NCBI RefSeq assembly: GCF_002222055.1 | Contig: NZ_MUGS01000064.1 | Span: 1-58,985, forward strand | From: Flavobacterium araucananum | GTDB taxonomy: Bacteria; Bacteroidota; Bacteroidia; Flavobacteriales; Flavobacteriaceae | Length of the DNA stretch: 58,985 nucleotides | Direction: 5' to 3' | Shown here: positions 17,654 to 25,439 of the stretch, one piece after another | Position numbering within the stretch: the first letter of the stretch is position 1 | How the letters are laid out: each line of letters begins with the position of its first letter | Made by a program: the position numbers and the translations under genes | The notes under the pieces: model-generated | What the model was told of the DNA's origin: nothing | Database searches by the model: none | What the model saw: only the letters and a program-made list of their open reading frames with translations

Positions 17654-19057
17654 TTATACTTTTTTAGTATATCCTAAAATCTTTAATACATCGTCAGAAG
17701 TTTGTTGTTCTGAGAAAACTTCGGTCGCTAGAATCCCGTTTTCGTCACGATCTATTAAAATATGTTTAGGCTGCGGAATCAAACAGTGGTGCAAACCACC
17801 GTAACCTCCAATAGTTTCCTGATACGCACCAGTATTAAAGAAACCAATATAGAGTGGCTTTTCTTTGCTGTATTTAGGCAAATAAATAGCGTTCATATTT
17901 TGCTCTGAATTGTAATAATCGTCACTATCACAAGTCAAACCTCCTAATAAAACCCGCTCGTAAGTATCATTCCAGCGGTTTACTGCCAGCATAATAAAAC
18001 GTTTATTTATAGCCCAGGTATCCGGCAAAGTGGTAATGAAAGAAGAATCAATCATATTCCATTTTTCTCTGTCATTTTGTTGTTTTTGGTACAAAATCTG
18101 ATAGATTGCGCCACCGCTTTCACCTACTGTAAATGATCCAAATTCTGTAAAGATATTAGGAACATCAACTTCGGCTTCATCGCATGCTATTTTGATCTGA
18201 TTGATAATTTCATCAATCATATATTGGTAATCATATTCGAATGCAAGAGAGTTTTTGATCGGGAAACCTCCTCCAATGTTTAATCCGTCAAGGGTAGGGC
18301 ATTCCTTTTTTAGTGCAATATATACTTTTATACATTTTACTAACTCATTCCAGTAATAAGAAGTATCGTTTATTCCGGTATTGATAAAAAAGTGAAGCAT
18401 TTTAAGCTCTAATCTATCATTTTCCTGAATTTGTTTTTTATAAAACGAAACAATGTTTTTATATCCAATACCTAATCTTGAAGTATAAAACTCAAATTTA
18501 GGTTCTTCTTCGGCGGCAATACGAATCCCGATTTTAAATTTCCCTTTAATTTCAGCCTGAAGCAAATCAAGTTCTTCATAATTATCAATAATCGGAATGG
18601 TGTTTTTATGTCCGCTATTGATTAATCGTGCGATATTAGTAATGTATTCGTCTCTTTTAAAACCGTTGCAAATAACATAAGTACTTTTGTTGATTTTACC
18701 ATTTTCAAGTAAATTCTCTACGATATTAACGTCAAAAGCTGATGATGTTTCTATGTGAATGTTATTCTTGAAAGCTTCATTCATAATATATTCAAAATGA
18801 GAGCTTTTTGTACAATAGCAATAATAGTATTTTGCATCATACTTATTCTTTTCCATCGACTTTCTAAACCAGGCTTTAGCCTTATTAATGTTTTCGGAAA
18901 TCTGAGGTAAATAAGTAAATTTTAGTGGCGTACCGTATTGTTCAACCAATTTCATCAAATCGATATTATGAAATTGTAAGTTGTCTTTGTTTAATTTAAA
19001 TTCCGTTTGAGGAAAGTAGTATGTTTGATTTATTAAGTCAGAATATTTTGTATTCAT
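17654..19057 (-). CDS. Arginine decarboxylase-like PLP enzyme (fold type III)
   Basis: A 467-residue alanine-racemase-fold decarboxylase. The expected PLP lysine is in the YYYCYCTKSSHF segment (place of YAVKxN), followed by HIETSSAFDV, a GIRIAAEEEPKFEFYTSRLGI block, the LNIGGGFP glycine loop, TEFGSFTVG and GLTCDSDDYY with the Cys-Asp pair that contacts substrate across the dimer. Bacteroidota proteins of this size are annotated as arginine decarboxylase, giving agmatine; diaminopimelate or ornithine activity cannot be excluded. The deoxyhypusine-synthase-like gene follows after 107 bases. A possible 59-codon ORF and promoter lie in the leader. Confidence 0.8.
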   Translation of the reverse strand: MNTKYSDLINQTYYFPQTEFKLNKDNLQFHNIDLMKLVEQYGTPLKFTYLPQISENINKAKAWFRKSMEKNKYDAKYYYCYCTKSSHFEYIMNEAFKNNIHIETSSAFDVNIVENLLENGKINKSTYVICNGFKRDEYITNIARLINSGHKNTIPIIDNYEELDLLQAEIKGKFKIGIRIAAEEEPKFEFYTSRLGIGYKNIVSFYKKQIQENDRLELKMLHFFINTGINDTSYYWNELVKCIKVYIALKKECPTLDGLNIGGGFPIKNSLAFEYDYQYMIDEIINQIKIACDEAEVDVPNIFTEFGSFTVGESGGAIYQILYQKQQNDREKWNMIDSSFITTLPDTWAINKRFIMLAVNRWNDTYERVLLGGLTCDSDDYYNSEQNMNAIYLPKYSKEKPLYIGFFNTGAYQETIGGYGGLHHCLIPQPKHILIDRDENGILATEVFSEQQTSDDVLKILGYTKKV

Positions 19058-19117
19058 TTAGTTTTCGATATTTAAGATTGTAATTTTTAATTTAGGAAAC
19101 GGTACTAAACCTAAAAT

Positions 19118-19297
19118 TCAAACCCTAATATTCGCAAATACAATTTGCAGTTTTTCGTGTTCTGCTTTTGAGTATAAAAAAACATCACAATTAAACGGAC
19201 TTTTACTAGCATAAAAACGATTCAACATCCTTAGTAAGGAACTATTGAGCCGATTTCTGTAAGAACTAAATTGTCTTTGTTTATTGTTTGTTTTCAT
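19118..19297 (-). CDS. Possible 59-residue basic protein or leader ORF upstream of the arginine decarboxylase gene
   Basis: An ATG at 19297 opens a 59-codon frame ending in TGA at 19118-19120. The product begins MKTNNKQRQFSSYRNRLN, is basic and serine/arginine-rich, then holds PFNCDVFLYSKAEHEKLQIV. A consensus promoter lies only five bases upstream, so the message would be nearly leaderless. I recognise no family. It ends 61 bases before the decarboxylase start, so it may be a separate small protein, a regulatory leader peptide, or chance in a long untranslated leader. Confidence 0.4.
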   Translation of the reverse strand: MKTNNKQRQFSSYRNRLNSSLLRMLNRFYASKSPFNCDVFLYSKAEHEKLQIVFANIRV

Positions 19298-19302
19298 CGT
19301 GG

Positions 19303-19335
19303 CAAATGTAAAAAATAATATATACCTAAAGCAAA
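19303..19335 (-). promoter_or_regulatory. Promoter for the polyamine operon leader
   Basis: On the minus strand, TTTG (19332-19335) is followed after 21 bases by TACATTTG (19303-19310), matching both Bacteroidota promoter boxes. Transcription would start near 19298, giving the arginine decarboxylase message a leader of about 240 bases unless a second promoter exists. Confidence 0.6.
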
Positions 19336-19354
19336 GCTTTTTATTAAAAAAAGT

Positions 19355-20422
19355 TTAAGATTTATAATCTTGAAACGCGTCTAGAATCAATTTATTTTCA
19401 ACGGATTGATTAATTTTTATTTTCCCTATTCCTTCAATTAAGGCAAATTGAATTAAACCGTATTCATTTTTTTTGTCGTGAATTAACAATTCTAAGATCG
19501 GATCGATGTCATTTTCATCGATTTTAACATCATCATAAATTCCTTTTATTGCGGTCTTAATTTGAGCATATTCTGCCTCGTTAATTAAGTTTTTATGCAA
19601 AGAGATATAACTTTCTAAAATCATTCCAATTGCAATTGCTTCTCCGTGCAATAATGTTGTTTTAGTTTCACTTTCCAGAAAGTAGCTTTCGATGGCGTGT
19701 CCCAGAGTATGTCCAAAATTTAATGCTTTACGAATATTTTTTTCTGTTGGATCCTGAATTACAATATCATTTTTAATTTCTACAGAACGATAAATTAAGG
19801 CATCAAAATCAGCAAAATCAATGGCTTTCAGGTCTAAAAACTGTTTCCAGTATGCAGCATCATAGATCAGGCCATGTTTTAGCATTTCGGCAAGACCGGA
19901 ACGCATCTCGCTTTGTGGCAAAGTTTCAAGATAATCAGTGTCAATTAATACCATTTGAGGTACGTTAATAACGCCTATCTGGTTTTTAAGATTTCCTAAA
20001 TCTACCCCTGTTTTTCCTCCAACAGAAGCATCTACCATAGATAATAAGGTTGTTGGAATGTTTATAAAATCAACGCCGCGTTTGAAAGTCGAAGCTACAA
20101 ATCCGCCTAAATCAGTCACAACACCACCACCCAGATTAATAACAAGCGATTTTCTATCAGCACCAAGTTCGGTAAGTACTTTCCAGATTTCGATACAGGT
20201 TTCTATATTTTTATTGATTTCTCCGGCTTCAAATTCAATTATTTCAATGGTTAAATCCGTTTCAAGTAAGGGCAAAAACTTAGGCAAGCAATGTTCATTT
20301 GTCTCATTATCAACTATAATAAACAAATTAGAGTATTTATTTTCTTTTAAATGATTATTTAGGGCTTCGTATGCATTTTGGTTGAAATGAACGAGATAAT
20401 TATTAGCTTGAATTGATTGCAT
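19355..20422 (-). CDS. aroB: 3-Dehydroquinate synthase
   Basis: AroB makes 3-dehydroquinate from DAHP in the shikimate pathway, using NAD and a divalent metal. Visible signatures are INLGGGVVTDLGGFVASTFKRGVDF (in pieces, NAD-binding), STVDASVGGK-like SMVDASVGGKTGVDLG, a metal-ligand HGLIYD region and GHTLGHAIE with zinc ligands. The ATG at 20422 (protein start MQSIQANNYLVHF) is chosen over an upstream in-frame ATG because it gives the usual length of about 355 residues and the family N-terminus. It is a single gene, followed by the polyamine leader. Confidence 0.93.
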   Translation of the reverse strand: MQSIQANNYLVHFNQNAYEALNNHLKENKYSNLFIIVDNETNEHCLPKFLPLLETDLTIEIIEFEAGEINKNIETCIEIWKVLTELGADRKSLVINLGGGVVTDLGGFVASTFKRGVDFINIPTTLLSMVDASVGGKTGVDLGNLKNQIGVINVPQMVLIDTDYLETLPQSEMRSGLAEMLKHGLIYDAAYWKQFLDLKAIDFADFDALIYRSVEIKNDIVIQDPTEKNIRKALNFGHTLGHAIESYFLESETKTTLLHGEAIAIGMILESYISLHKNLINEAEYAQIKTAIKGIYDDVKIDENDIDPILELLIHDKKNEYGLIQFALIEGIGKIKINQSVENKLILDAFQDYKS

Positions 20423-20666
20423 ATTTCTGTAGTTAATTGAAACCGCAAAATAAGGCATTTTTAAGGAAATAATATTCAAACTTTTGCTCTAATTTGTTTT
20501 AAAACGAATGATTCTAATTAACGTTTTGGGTATTTATTTTATTTTTTTGATCCTAAATTTTCATATCGAAGTAAAGTCTTACTTATTCATTTAGTGGTTT
20601 TGATAATCTTATTACTGATATTAAAAATTATGATACCTTTTGGTGAATAATATTCAAAACTCTATC

Positions 20667-20674
20667 TATATTTG
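20667..20674 (+). promoter_or_regulatory. -7 promoter element of the proline dehydrogenase gene
   Basis: TATATTTG matches TAnnTTTG and lies 18 bases before the ATG at 20693; a TTTG box is 24 bases upstream. It shows that the real start is the ATG at 20693, not an upstream TTG. Confidence 0.6.
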
Positions 20675-20692
20675 CATAAAAAACTGACCTTA

Positions 20693-21862
20693 ATGGAAAA
20701 AATATTCGATAACACTCAGGTTGCATTTTCGCTAAAAAGCGATACAGAACTTGATAGAGCTTATTTTCTTTTTAAAATGATCGACAGCCAACCCTTAGTA
20801 AGGATAGGAACTGCTGTTACCAATTTTGCTCTTAAAGCAAATCTTCCGGTAGAAGGATTAATTCGTGCAACTGTTTTTGACCATTTTTGTGGTGGTGTAA
20901 ACGAAGACGATTGTATTACAGTAGTAGACAAAATGTTTACCAAAGGGGTTTCGTCTGTATTAGATTATTCAGTTGAAGGAAAAGAAGAAGAAGAGCAGTT
21001 TGATGCTGCTTTAGAAATGACTTTAAAAACAATCGAATTTGCCAAAGAACGTTTAGCGATTCCGTTTGCTGTTTTTAAACCTACAGGTTTTGGTCGTTTT
21101 GAATTGTATGAAAAATTAGGAGAAAAACAAGCACTGACCCTGGCTGAACAAGCAGAGTGGGATAGAGTAGTAGCCCGTTTTGATCATGTTTGTGGTGAAG
21201 CGCACAAAAAAGATGTGGCTTTGTTAATTGATGGTGAAGAAAGCTGGATGCAGGATGCTGCTGATGATTTGGTTACCAATATGATGCGCAAATACAACAA
21301 AGAAAAAGCAATCGTTTTTAATACTTTACAAATGTACCGCTGGGACCGTTTGGATTATTTAAAAAAATTGCATGAAGTTGCCAAAAATGAAGGCTTTTTT
21401 ATTGGAATGAAGCTGGTTCGTGGTGCTTATATGGAAAAAGAAAACAAAAGAGCGGAAGAAAAAAATTATGTTTCGCCAATTTGTGTTTCTAAAGAAGCTA
21501 CAGATATTAATTATGATGCTGCTGTACATTATATGTTGGAGCATTTGGATATTATGTCAATTTTTGCAGGGACTCACAATGAATTGAGTTCTTATAAATT
21601 GATGGAAATGATGCAGGAAAAAGGAATTGCCAAAAACGATAACAAAATCTGGTTTGGACAATTGTACGGAATGAGTGATAATATTAGTTACAATCTTGCC
21701 GAAAACGGTTATAATGTTGCTAAGTATTTACCATTTGGACCTGTAAAAGATGTTATGCCGTACCTGATTCGTCGTGCCGAAGAGAATACTTCTGTAGCGG
21801 GACAAACAAGTCGCGAATTATCGATGATCAAAGCCGAACGCAAACGTAGAAAAGGGAAATAG
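20693..21862 (+). CDS. Proline dehydrogenase
   Basis: The FAD enzyme that oxidises proline to pyrroline-5-carboxylate, passing electrons to quinone. At 389 residues it is the stand-alone monofunctional form, not fused to P5C dehydrogenase as in PutA. Signatures are AVFKPTGFGRFELYEKLG, the GMKLVRGAYMEKE block (Arg contacts FAD/substrate), AGTHNE, WFGQLYGMSDNIS, and the C-terminal RRAEENTSVAGQTSRE with the paired arginines that bind the proline carboxylate. A perfect terminator follows. Confidence 0.93.
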   Translation: MEKIFDNTQVAFSLKSDTELDRAYFLFKMIDSQPLVRIGTAVTNFALKANLPVEGLIRATVFDHFCGGVNEDDCITVVDKMFTKGVSSVLDYSVEGKEEEEQFDAALEMTLKTIEFAKERLAIPFAVFKPTGFGRFELYEKLGEKQALTLAEQAEWDRVVARFDHVCGEAHKKDVALLIDGEESWMQDAADDLVTNMMRKYNKEKAIVFNTLQMYRWDRLDYLKKLHEVAKNEGFFIGMKLVRGAYMEKENKRAEEKNYVSPICVSKEATDINYDAAVHYMLEHLDIMSIFAGTHNELSSYKLMEMMQEKGIAKNDNKIWFGQLYGMSDNISYNLAENGYNVAKYLPFGPVKDVMPYLIRRAEENTSVAGQTSRELSMIKAERKRRKGK

Positions 21863-21891
21863 TCCTCAGTCACAGTTACGGTTTACAGTAT

Positions 21892-21938
21892 AAAAAAATC
21901 CAAATTCCAATCATAACAATTGGAATTTGGATTTTTTT
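21892..21938. terminator. Bidirectional terminator
   Basis: A 19-bp stem (arms 21892-21910 and 21920-21938) with A and T runs at its edges, placed between the convergent proline dehydrogenase and porin genes. Confidence 0.85.
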
Positions 21939-21959
21939 TATTGAAACTTTTAAGTCTTT

Positions 21960-23276
21960 TTAGAAAGAAACCTGACACTGTAAAACGACCATTCCTAAAC
22001 GATCTGATTGGGTGTATTTAGGATTTAAAAGTGTTTTGTCGTAAACGGCTCTGTTTTGGTAGTTTAAACTAAATTTTGGACCAAAAGTTCCCGTTGTGTA
22101 ATAGTTGGCTCCAATTTCATACATCGACATCGGGGTATTTAAAGCTTCAAGATCTGCAATTTGCGCAGCTAAATAAGGCTGAAAACGTCCTTTCTTTGTT
22201 GTGTTATCTGAGTTTTTAAATAAATATCCTACTTGTGCATAGTAGATATTTCCTGTACCAACACCAATAAATCCGCTTCCTGAACCATTTATCAAAGCAG
22301 GATCAGCAATTGCGGGATTTGGGATCGAGATAAACTGGGTATAATTTTTTCCGTACTGTGCATTATTATAGGCCGCATAAGCGGTAATTGCAGCACCTTT
22401 GTCACCAATTGGACTATCATAGAAAACATCTAATCCAAGAACTTTCATATCATCATGATGTACCAAACCTGAACCATCAGTATCCAGACGCCACATGGCA
22501 TTGGCTTGTGTCATATAACCCAATCCAAGATTAAAAACTTTTTTAGTTCCTAAATAAGTCCCTCTGTTGTATGCTTCCAGATTTTGTTCTTTTTCTAAAA
22601 AATGATACGTTAAAATCCCTGCAAATTGTGCTTTTGGAGTTTCAGGGCTTACAGTAGCATTAAAACCGATGTTATTGGTCGTGTTTCTGTATGGGTTTGT
22701 AACGGCAACTCTATAACTTAAATTTTCTAAATAACCTTTGGCATAAATACTTAAATTACGATTGCCAAATGTAGAGGAGATATTAGCAATTTGTTGGTAC
22801 ATTGGTGTGTCCAGAGTCAATTGTGTTGCAGAACTGTTGGAAGAATAACGAGTTGTTCCGGATCCCCAACTGGTCAAACCACCACCAATGTGCAGTTTCT
22901 CACTAAAATGATATTCTCCCAAAGCATCCATCACAGAAAGTGGCGCATTTGACGGCCCGTTGTTTTGTGTAAAATTAATGTTGTTCTGCCCCAATTGAAG
23001 ATGAAAAAAGATATTATCTGTTAGCATACCCATTGCCTGCAAGCGCAAACGCCTGATGACAACATCAAAAGTTTCATAAACTTCATTTATCCCTACTTTA
23101 CTATTCGGATTTAATTCGGAGTATCGTCCCCAAACCTGAAGATTCATTCCAAATCTGATGTATTTTGTACCATCTGGAGAAATATTGACTACATTAAAAG
23201 GTTTATCCTGAGCAAAAGTACTTATCGTGTTTAGAAGTATAAATAATAAAATTAAAATGATTCTGATGTGTGGCAT
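21960..23276 (-). CDS. Outer-membrane porin-like beta-barrel protein
   Basis: A 438-residue secreted protein with a signal peptide cut near STFA-QDK. The sequence alternates polar and hydrophobic residues throughout (for example FFHLQLGQNNINF, YFSEKLHIGGGLTSWG-type hairpins), and ends VVLQCQVSF with the C-terminal Phe typical of outer-membrane barrels. VVIRRLRLQAMGMLTDNIFFHLQLG resembles the first strands of the OprO/OprP phosphate-selective porin group. Substrate is not predictable. An ABC exporter gene ends 37 bases upstream on the same strand, so the two may be co-expressed. Confidence 0.75.
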   Translation of the reverse strand: MPHIRIILILLFILLNTISTFAQDKPFNVVNISPDGTKYIRFGMNLQVWGRYSELNPNSKVGINEVYETFDVVIRRLRLQAMGMLTDNIFFHLQLGQNNINFTQNNGPSNAPLSVMDALGEYHFSEKLHIGGGLTSWGSGTTRYSSNSSATQLTLDTPMYQQIANISSTFGNRNLSIYAKGYLENLSYRVAVTNPYRNTTNNIGFNATVSPETPKAQFAGILTYHFLEKEQNLEAYNRGTYLGTKKVFNLGLGYMTQANAMWRLDTDGSGLVHHDDMKVLGLDVFYDSPIGDKGAAITAYAAYNNAQYGKNYTQFISIPNPAIADPALINGSGSGFIGVGTGNIYYAQVGYLFKNSDNTTKKGRFQPYLAAQIADLEALNTPMSMYEIGANYYTTGTFGPKFSLNYQNRAVYDKTLLNPKYTQSDRLGMVVLQCQVSF

Positions 23277-23313
23277 TTCTATTTATTTAAAATTAGCTAA
23301 TGGTAGTTTTGTT

Positions 23314-25101
23314 TTAGTAGTTGCTAAACTGAAGGTTGCTTAGGTTTTTATAAGTCCCGTTTTCAAGATTTATCAATTCCTGATGTGTACCTTCTTCAGT
23401 TATTTTTCCGTTGTCTAAAACTAAAATTTTATCAGCACTTCTAATAGTCGATAATCGGTGTGCAATAATAATACTTGTTCTTCCTTCCATCAATACTTCC
23501 AGAGCTTCCTGCACTAATTTTTCGCTTTCACTGTCTAATGATGATGTTGCTTCATCTAATATTAAGATACTTGGGTTTTTAAGCAATGCTCTTGCTATAG
23601 CAATACGCTGGCGTTGTCCTCCGGAGAGTTTTACACCGCGTTCTCCAACAACTGTCTCAAATTTTTCAGGAAATCCTTCGACAAAATTAAAAGCATTGGC
23701 TTGTTTTGCAGCCAGGACAATTTCGTCGTCAGTAGCATTTGGTTTTCCGTAAGCGATATTTTCTTTGATGGTTCCTCCAAATAAAATTACGTCTTGCGGA
23801 ACAATGCTCATGTTACCACGAAGATTTTCGAGATCATAATCGTAAATATTTTTTCCGTCAACGGTGATTTCTCCCGAAGTAATATCGTAAAAACGCAATA
23901 ATAAAGAGGATATCGTTGATTTTCCGGCTCCACTTGGTCCTACGATAGCAATTTTTTGTCCAAATTCGGCCGTAAAATTTACTTCTTTTAATACCTGAAC
24001 TTCTTTTCTTGAAGGATAACTAAAAGCTACATTTTTGAAAGAAACGTTTCCTTTAATTTTTTCTAATGGCGCTGTGTGCTCTAAAGCATTAATTTGCTCC
24101 GGAGTTTCTTCTAATAGTTCAAAAACTCTTTCGGTAGCACCAATTGCTTTCTGGATTTGAGCATATAACTCGGCAATTCCACCAAAAGAAGCTCCAACAA
24201 ATGTAGAGTACAATACAAATGAAATTAATTGACCCACGCTCATTTCTCCGGCAATACTTAAACGTACACCATACCAAACTACGGCAACGATTGCACCAAA
24301 TAAGCAAAAGATAATAAAGGATGCAAAGTAACCACGGTATTTACCGCCTTTTATCGCTAGTTTGACTACTTCGCTTATTTTGCCTTTATAACGGGCAACT
24401 TCGTACCATTCGTTTGCAAAAGCTTTTACAATACTAATTCCCTGCATGGTTTCTTCGACAATAACCTGACTTTCGGCAACCTGATCTTGTACTTGTTTAG
24501 AATATTTTCTAATAAAACGACCAAATATTACAGCAGCAACAGCTACAAGAGGAACTACTGCCAACATTAACAGCGTTAATTTAAAGCTTTCTGTAGCCAA
24601 TAAAATAACTCCACCTATAATAAGTATGAATTGACGCAAAAACTCGGCAATTGTAGAGGTTAAGGTATCCTGGATTTGTGTAATATCTGCGCTGATGCGG
24701 CTGTTTAACTCTCCAACTCTTTTTTGTGAAAAGAAGGTCATAGGTAGCTTTACCAAATTAGTATATAAAGCCAAACGCAGGTTTGCTAATGTGTTTTCTG
24801 TAAAATTCACAAAAAGTGATAATCTAAAAAAAGAACAAAAGGACTGAAGGAACAAAATCACAATTAATCCCAGTGCAATTTGATTAGCCTGATCATTATT
24901 TTTGTTTTTGACACAATCGATCAGCATTCCCATCAATTTAGGAAAGGCCAGGGCAGTGGCTCCGGTTAATAGCAGGAAAACCAAACCAACATAAAATTTC
25001 CATTGGTGTTTTCCGGCGTATTTGAATATTATAGTTGCTTTGTTAAGTGAAGTAGCGGTAATTTTTGATTTTGGTAAATCATTTTCTTTAAATCTTGCCA
25101 T
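23314..25101 (-). CDS. ABC-type exporter, fused membrane and ATPase domains
   Basis: A half-size ABC exporter of 595 residues. Residues 25-320 hold six membrane helices (GLVFLLLTGATALAFP, ALGLIVILFLQSFCSFF and others). The C-terminal ATPase has Walker A VGPSGAGKSTISS, signature LSGGQRQRIAIARALL, Walker B SILILDEATSSLD and the switch His in IIAHRLST. The layout is that of MsbA/multidrug-type homodimers; the substrate may be lipid or drug. The start is the ATG at 25101, because the upstream in-frame codon is TTG and lies only a few bases past the promoter. Confidence 0.93.
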   Translation of the reverse strand: MARFKENDLPKSKITATSLNKATIIFKYAGKHQWKFYVGLVFLLLTGATALAFPKLMGMLIDCVKNKNNDQANQIALGLIVILFLQSFCSFFRLSLFVNFTENTLANLRLALYTNLVKLPMTFFSQKRVGELNSRISADITQIQDTLTSTIAEFLRQFILIIGGVILLATESFKLTLLMLAVVPLVAVAAVIFGRFIRKYSKQVQDQVAESQVIVEETMQGISIVKAFANEWYEVARYKGKISEVVKLAIKGGKYRGYFASFIIFCLFGAIVAVVWYGVRLSIAGEMSVGQLISFVLYSTFVGASFGGIAELYAQIQKAIGATERVFELLEETPEQINALEHTAPLEKIKGNVSFKNVAFSYPSRKEVQVLKEVNFTAEFGQKIAIVGPSGAGKSTISSLLLRFYDITSGEITVDGKNIYDYDLENLRGNMSIVPQDVILFGGTIKENIAYGKPNATDDEIVLAAKQANAFNFVEGFPEKFETVVGERGVKLSGGQRQRIAIARALLKNPSILILDEATSSLDSESEKLVQEALEVLMEGRTSIIIAHRLSTIRSADKILVLDNGKITEEGTHQELINLENGTYKNLSNLQFSNY

Positions 25102-25123
25102 TTGAGTATACAATTAAGGTATA

Positions 25124-25131
25124 CAAATGTA
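25124..25131 (-). promoter_or_regulatory. -7 promoter element of the ABC exporter gene
   Basis: The minus strand reads TACATTTG, an exact TAnnTTTG match, 22 bases upstream of the ATG at 25101. Confidence 0.55.
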
Positions 25132-25296
25132 TGATTATAGCATCTCAATACAAAGTAATATTCTAAATTAGGCTTTGGTATTTGATTTTTTAACTAAATG
25201 CGCAGAAATGGTAATTTTTATTTATTTTTAAGAGTCTGAAAAATAGATTAGTAAATAAAAATACTGAAATTTATTTCATTTTTTTTCTAAAAAGGC

Positions 25297-25326
25297 TTGC
25301 AAATACAAAATCTAGCTGTATATTTG
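25297..25326 (+). promoter_or_regulatory. Promoter of the tRNA-Val gene
   Basis: TTG at 25297-25299 and TATATTTG at 25319-25326, spaced by 19 bases, match the Bacteroidota housekeeping promoter well. Transcription would start about 35 bases before the tRNA. Confidence 0.75.
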
Positions 25327-25364
25327 CACTCGCAATCACGAAATGATAGCGACCTAGTAAAATA

Positions 25365-25439
25365 GGGCGATTAGCTCAGCTGGTTCAGAGCACCTCGTTT
25401 ACACCGAGGGGGTCGGGGGTTCGAACCCCTCATCGCCCA
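25365..25439 (+). tRNA. tRNA-Val (anticodon TAC)
   Basis: The cloverleaf folds fully: the acceptor GGGCGAT pairs with ATCGCCC, the D stem is GCTC/GAGC, the anticodon stem CCTCG/CGAGG holds the loop TTTACAC (anticodon TAC), and the T arm is GGGGG-TTCGAAC-CCCTC. The discriminator is A, and no CCA is encoded in full. It has its own promoter and terminator. The 3' half is also read antisense as the end of the serine recombinase gene, which marks this tRNA as the attachment site of the accessory region to its right. Confidence 0.96.
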
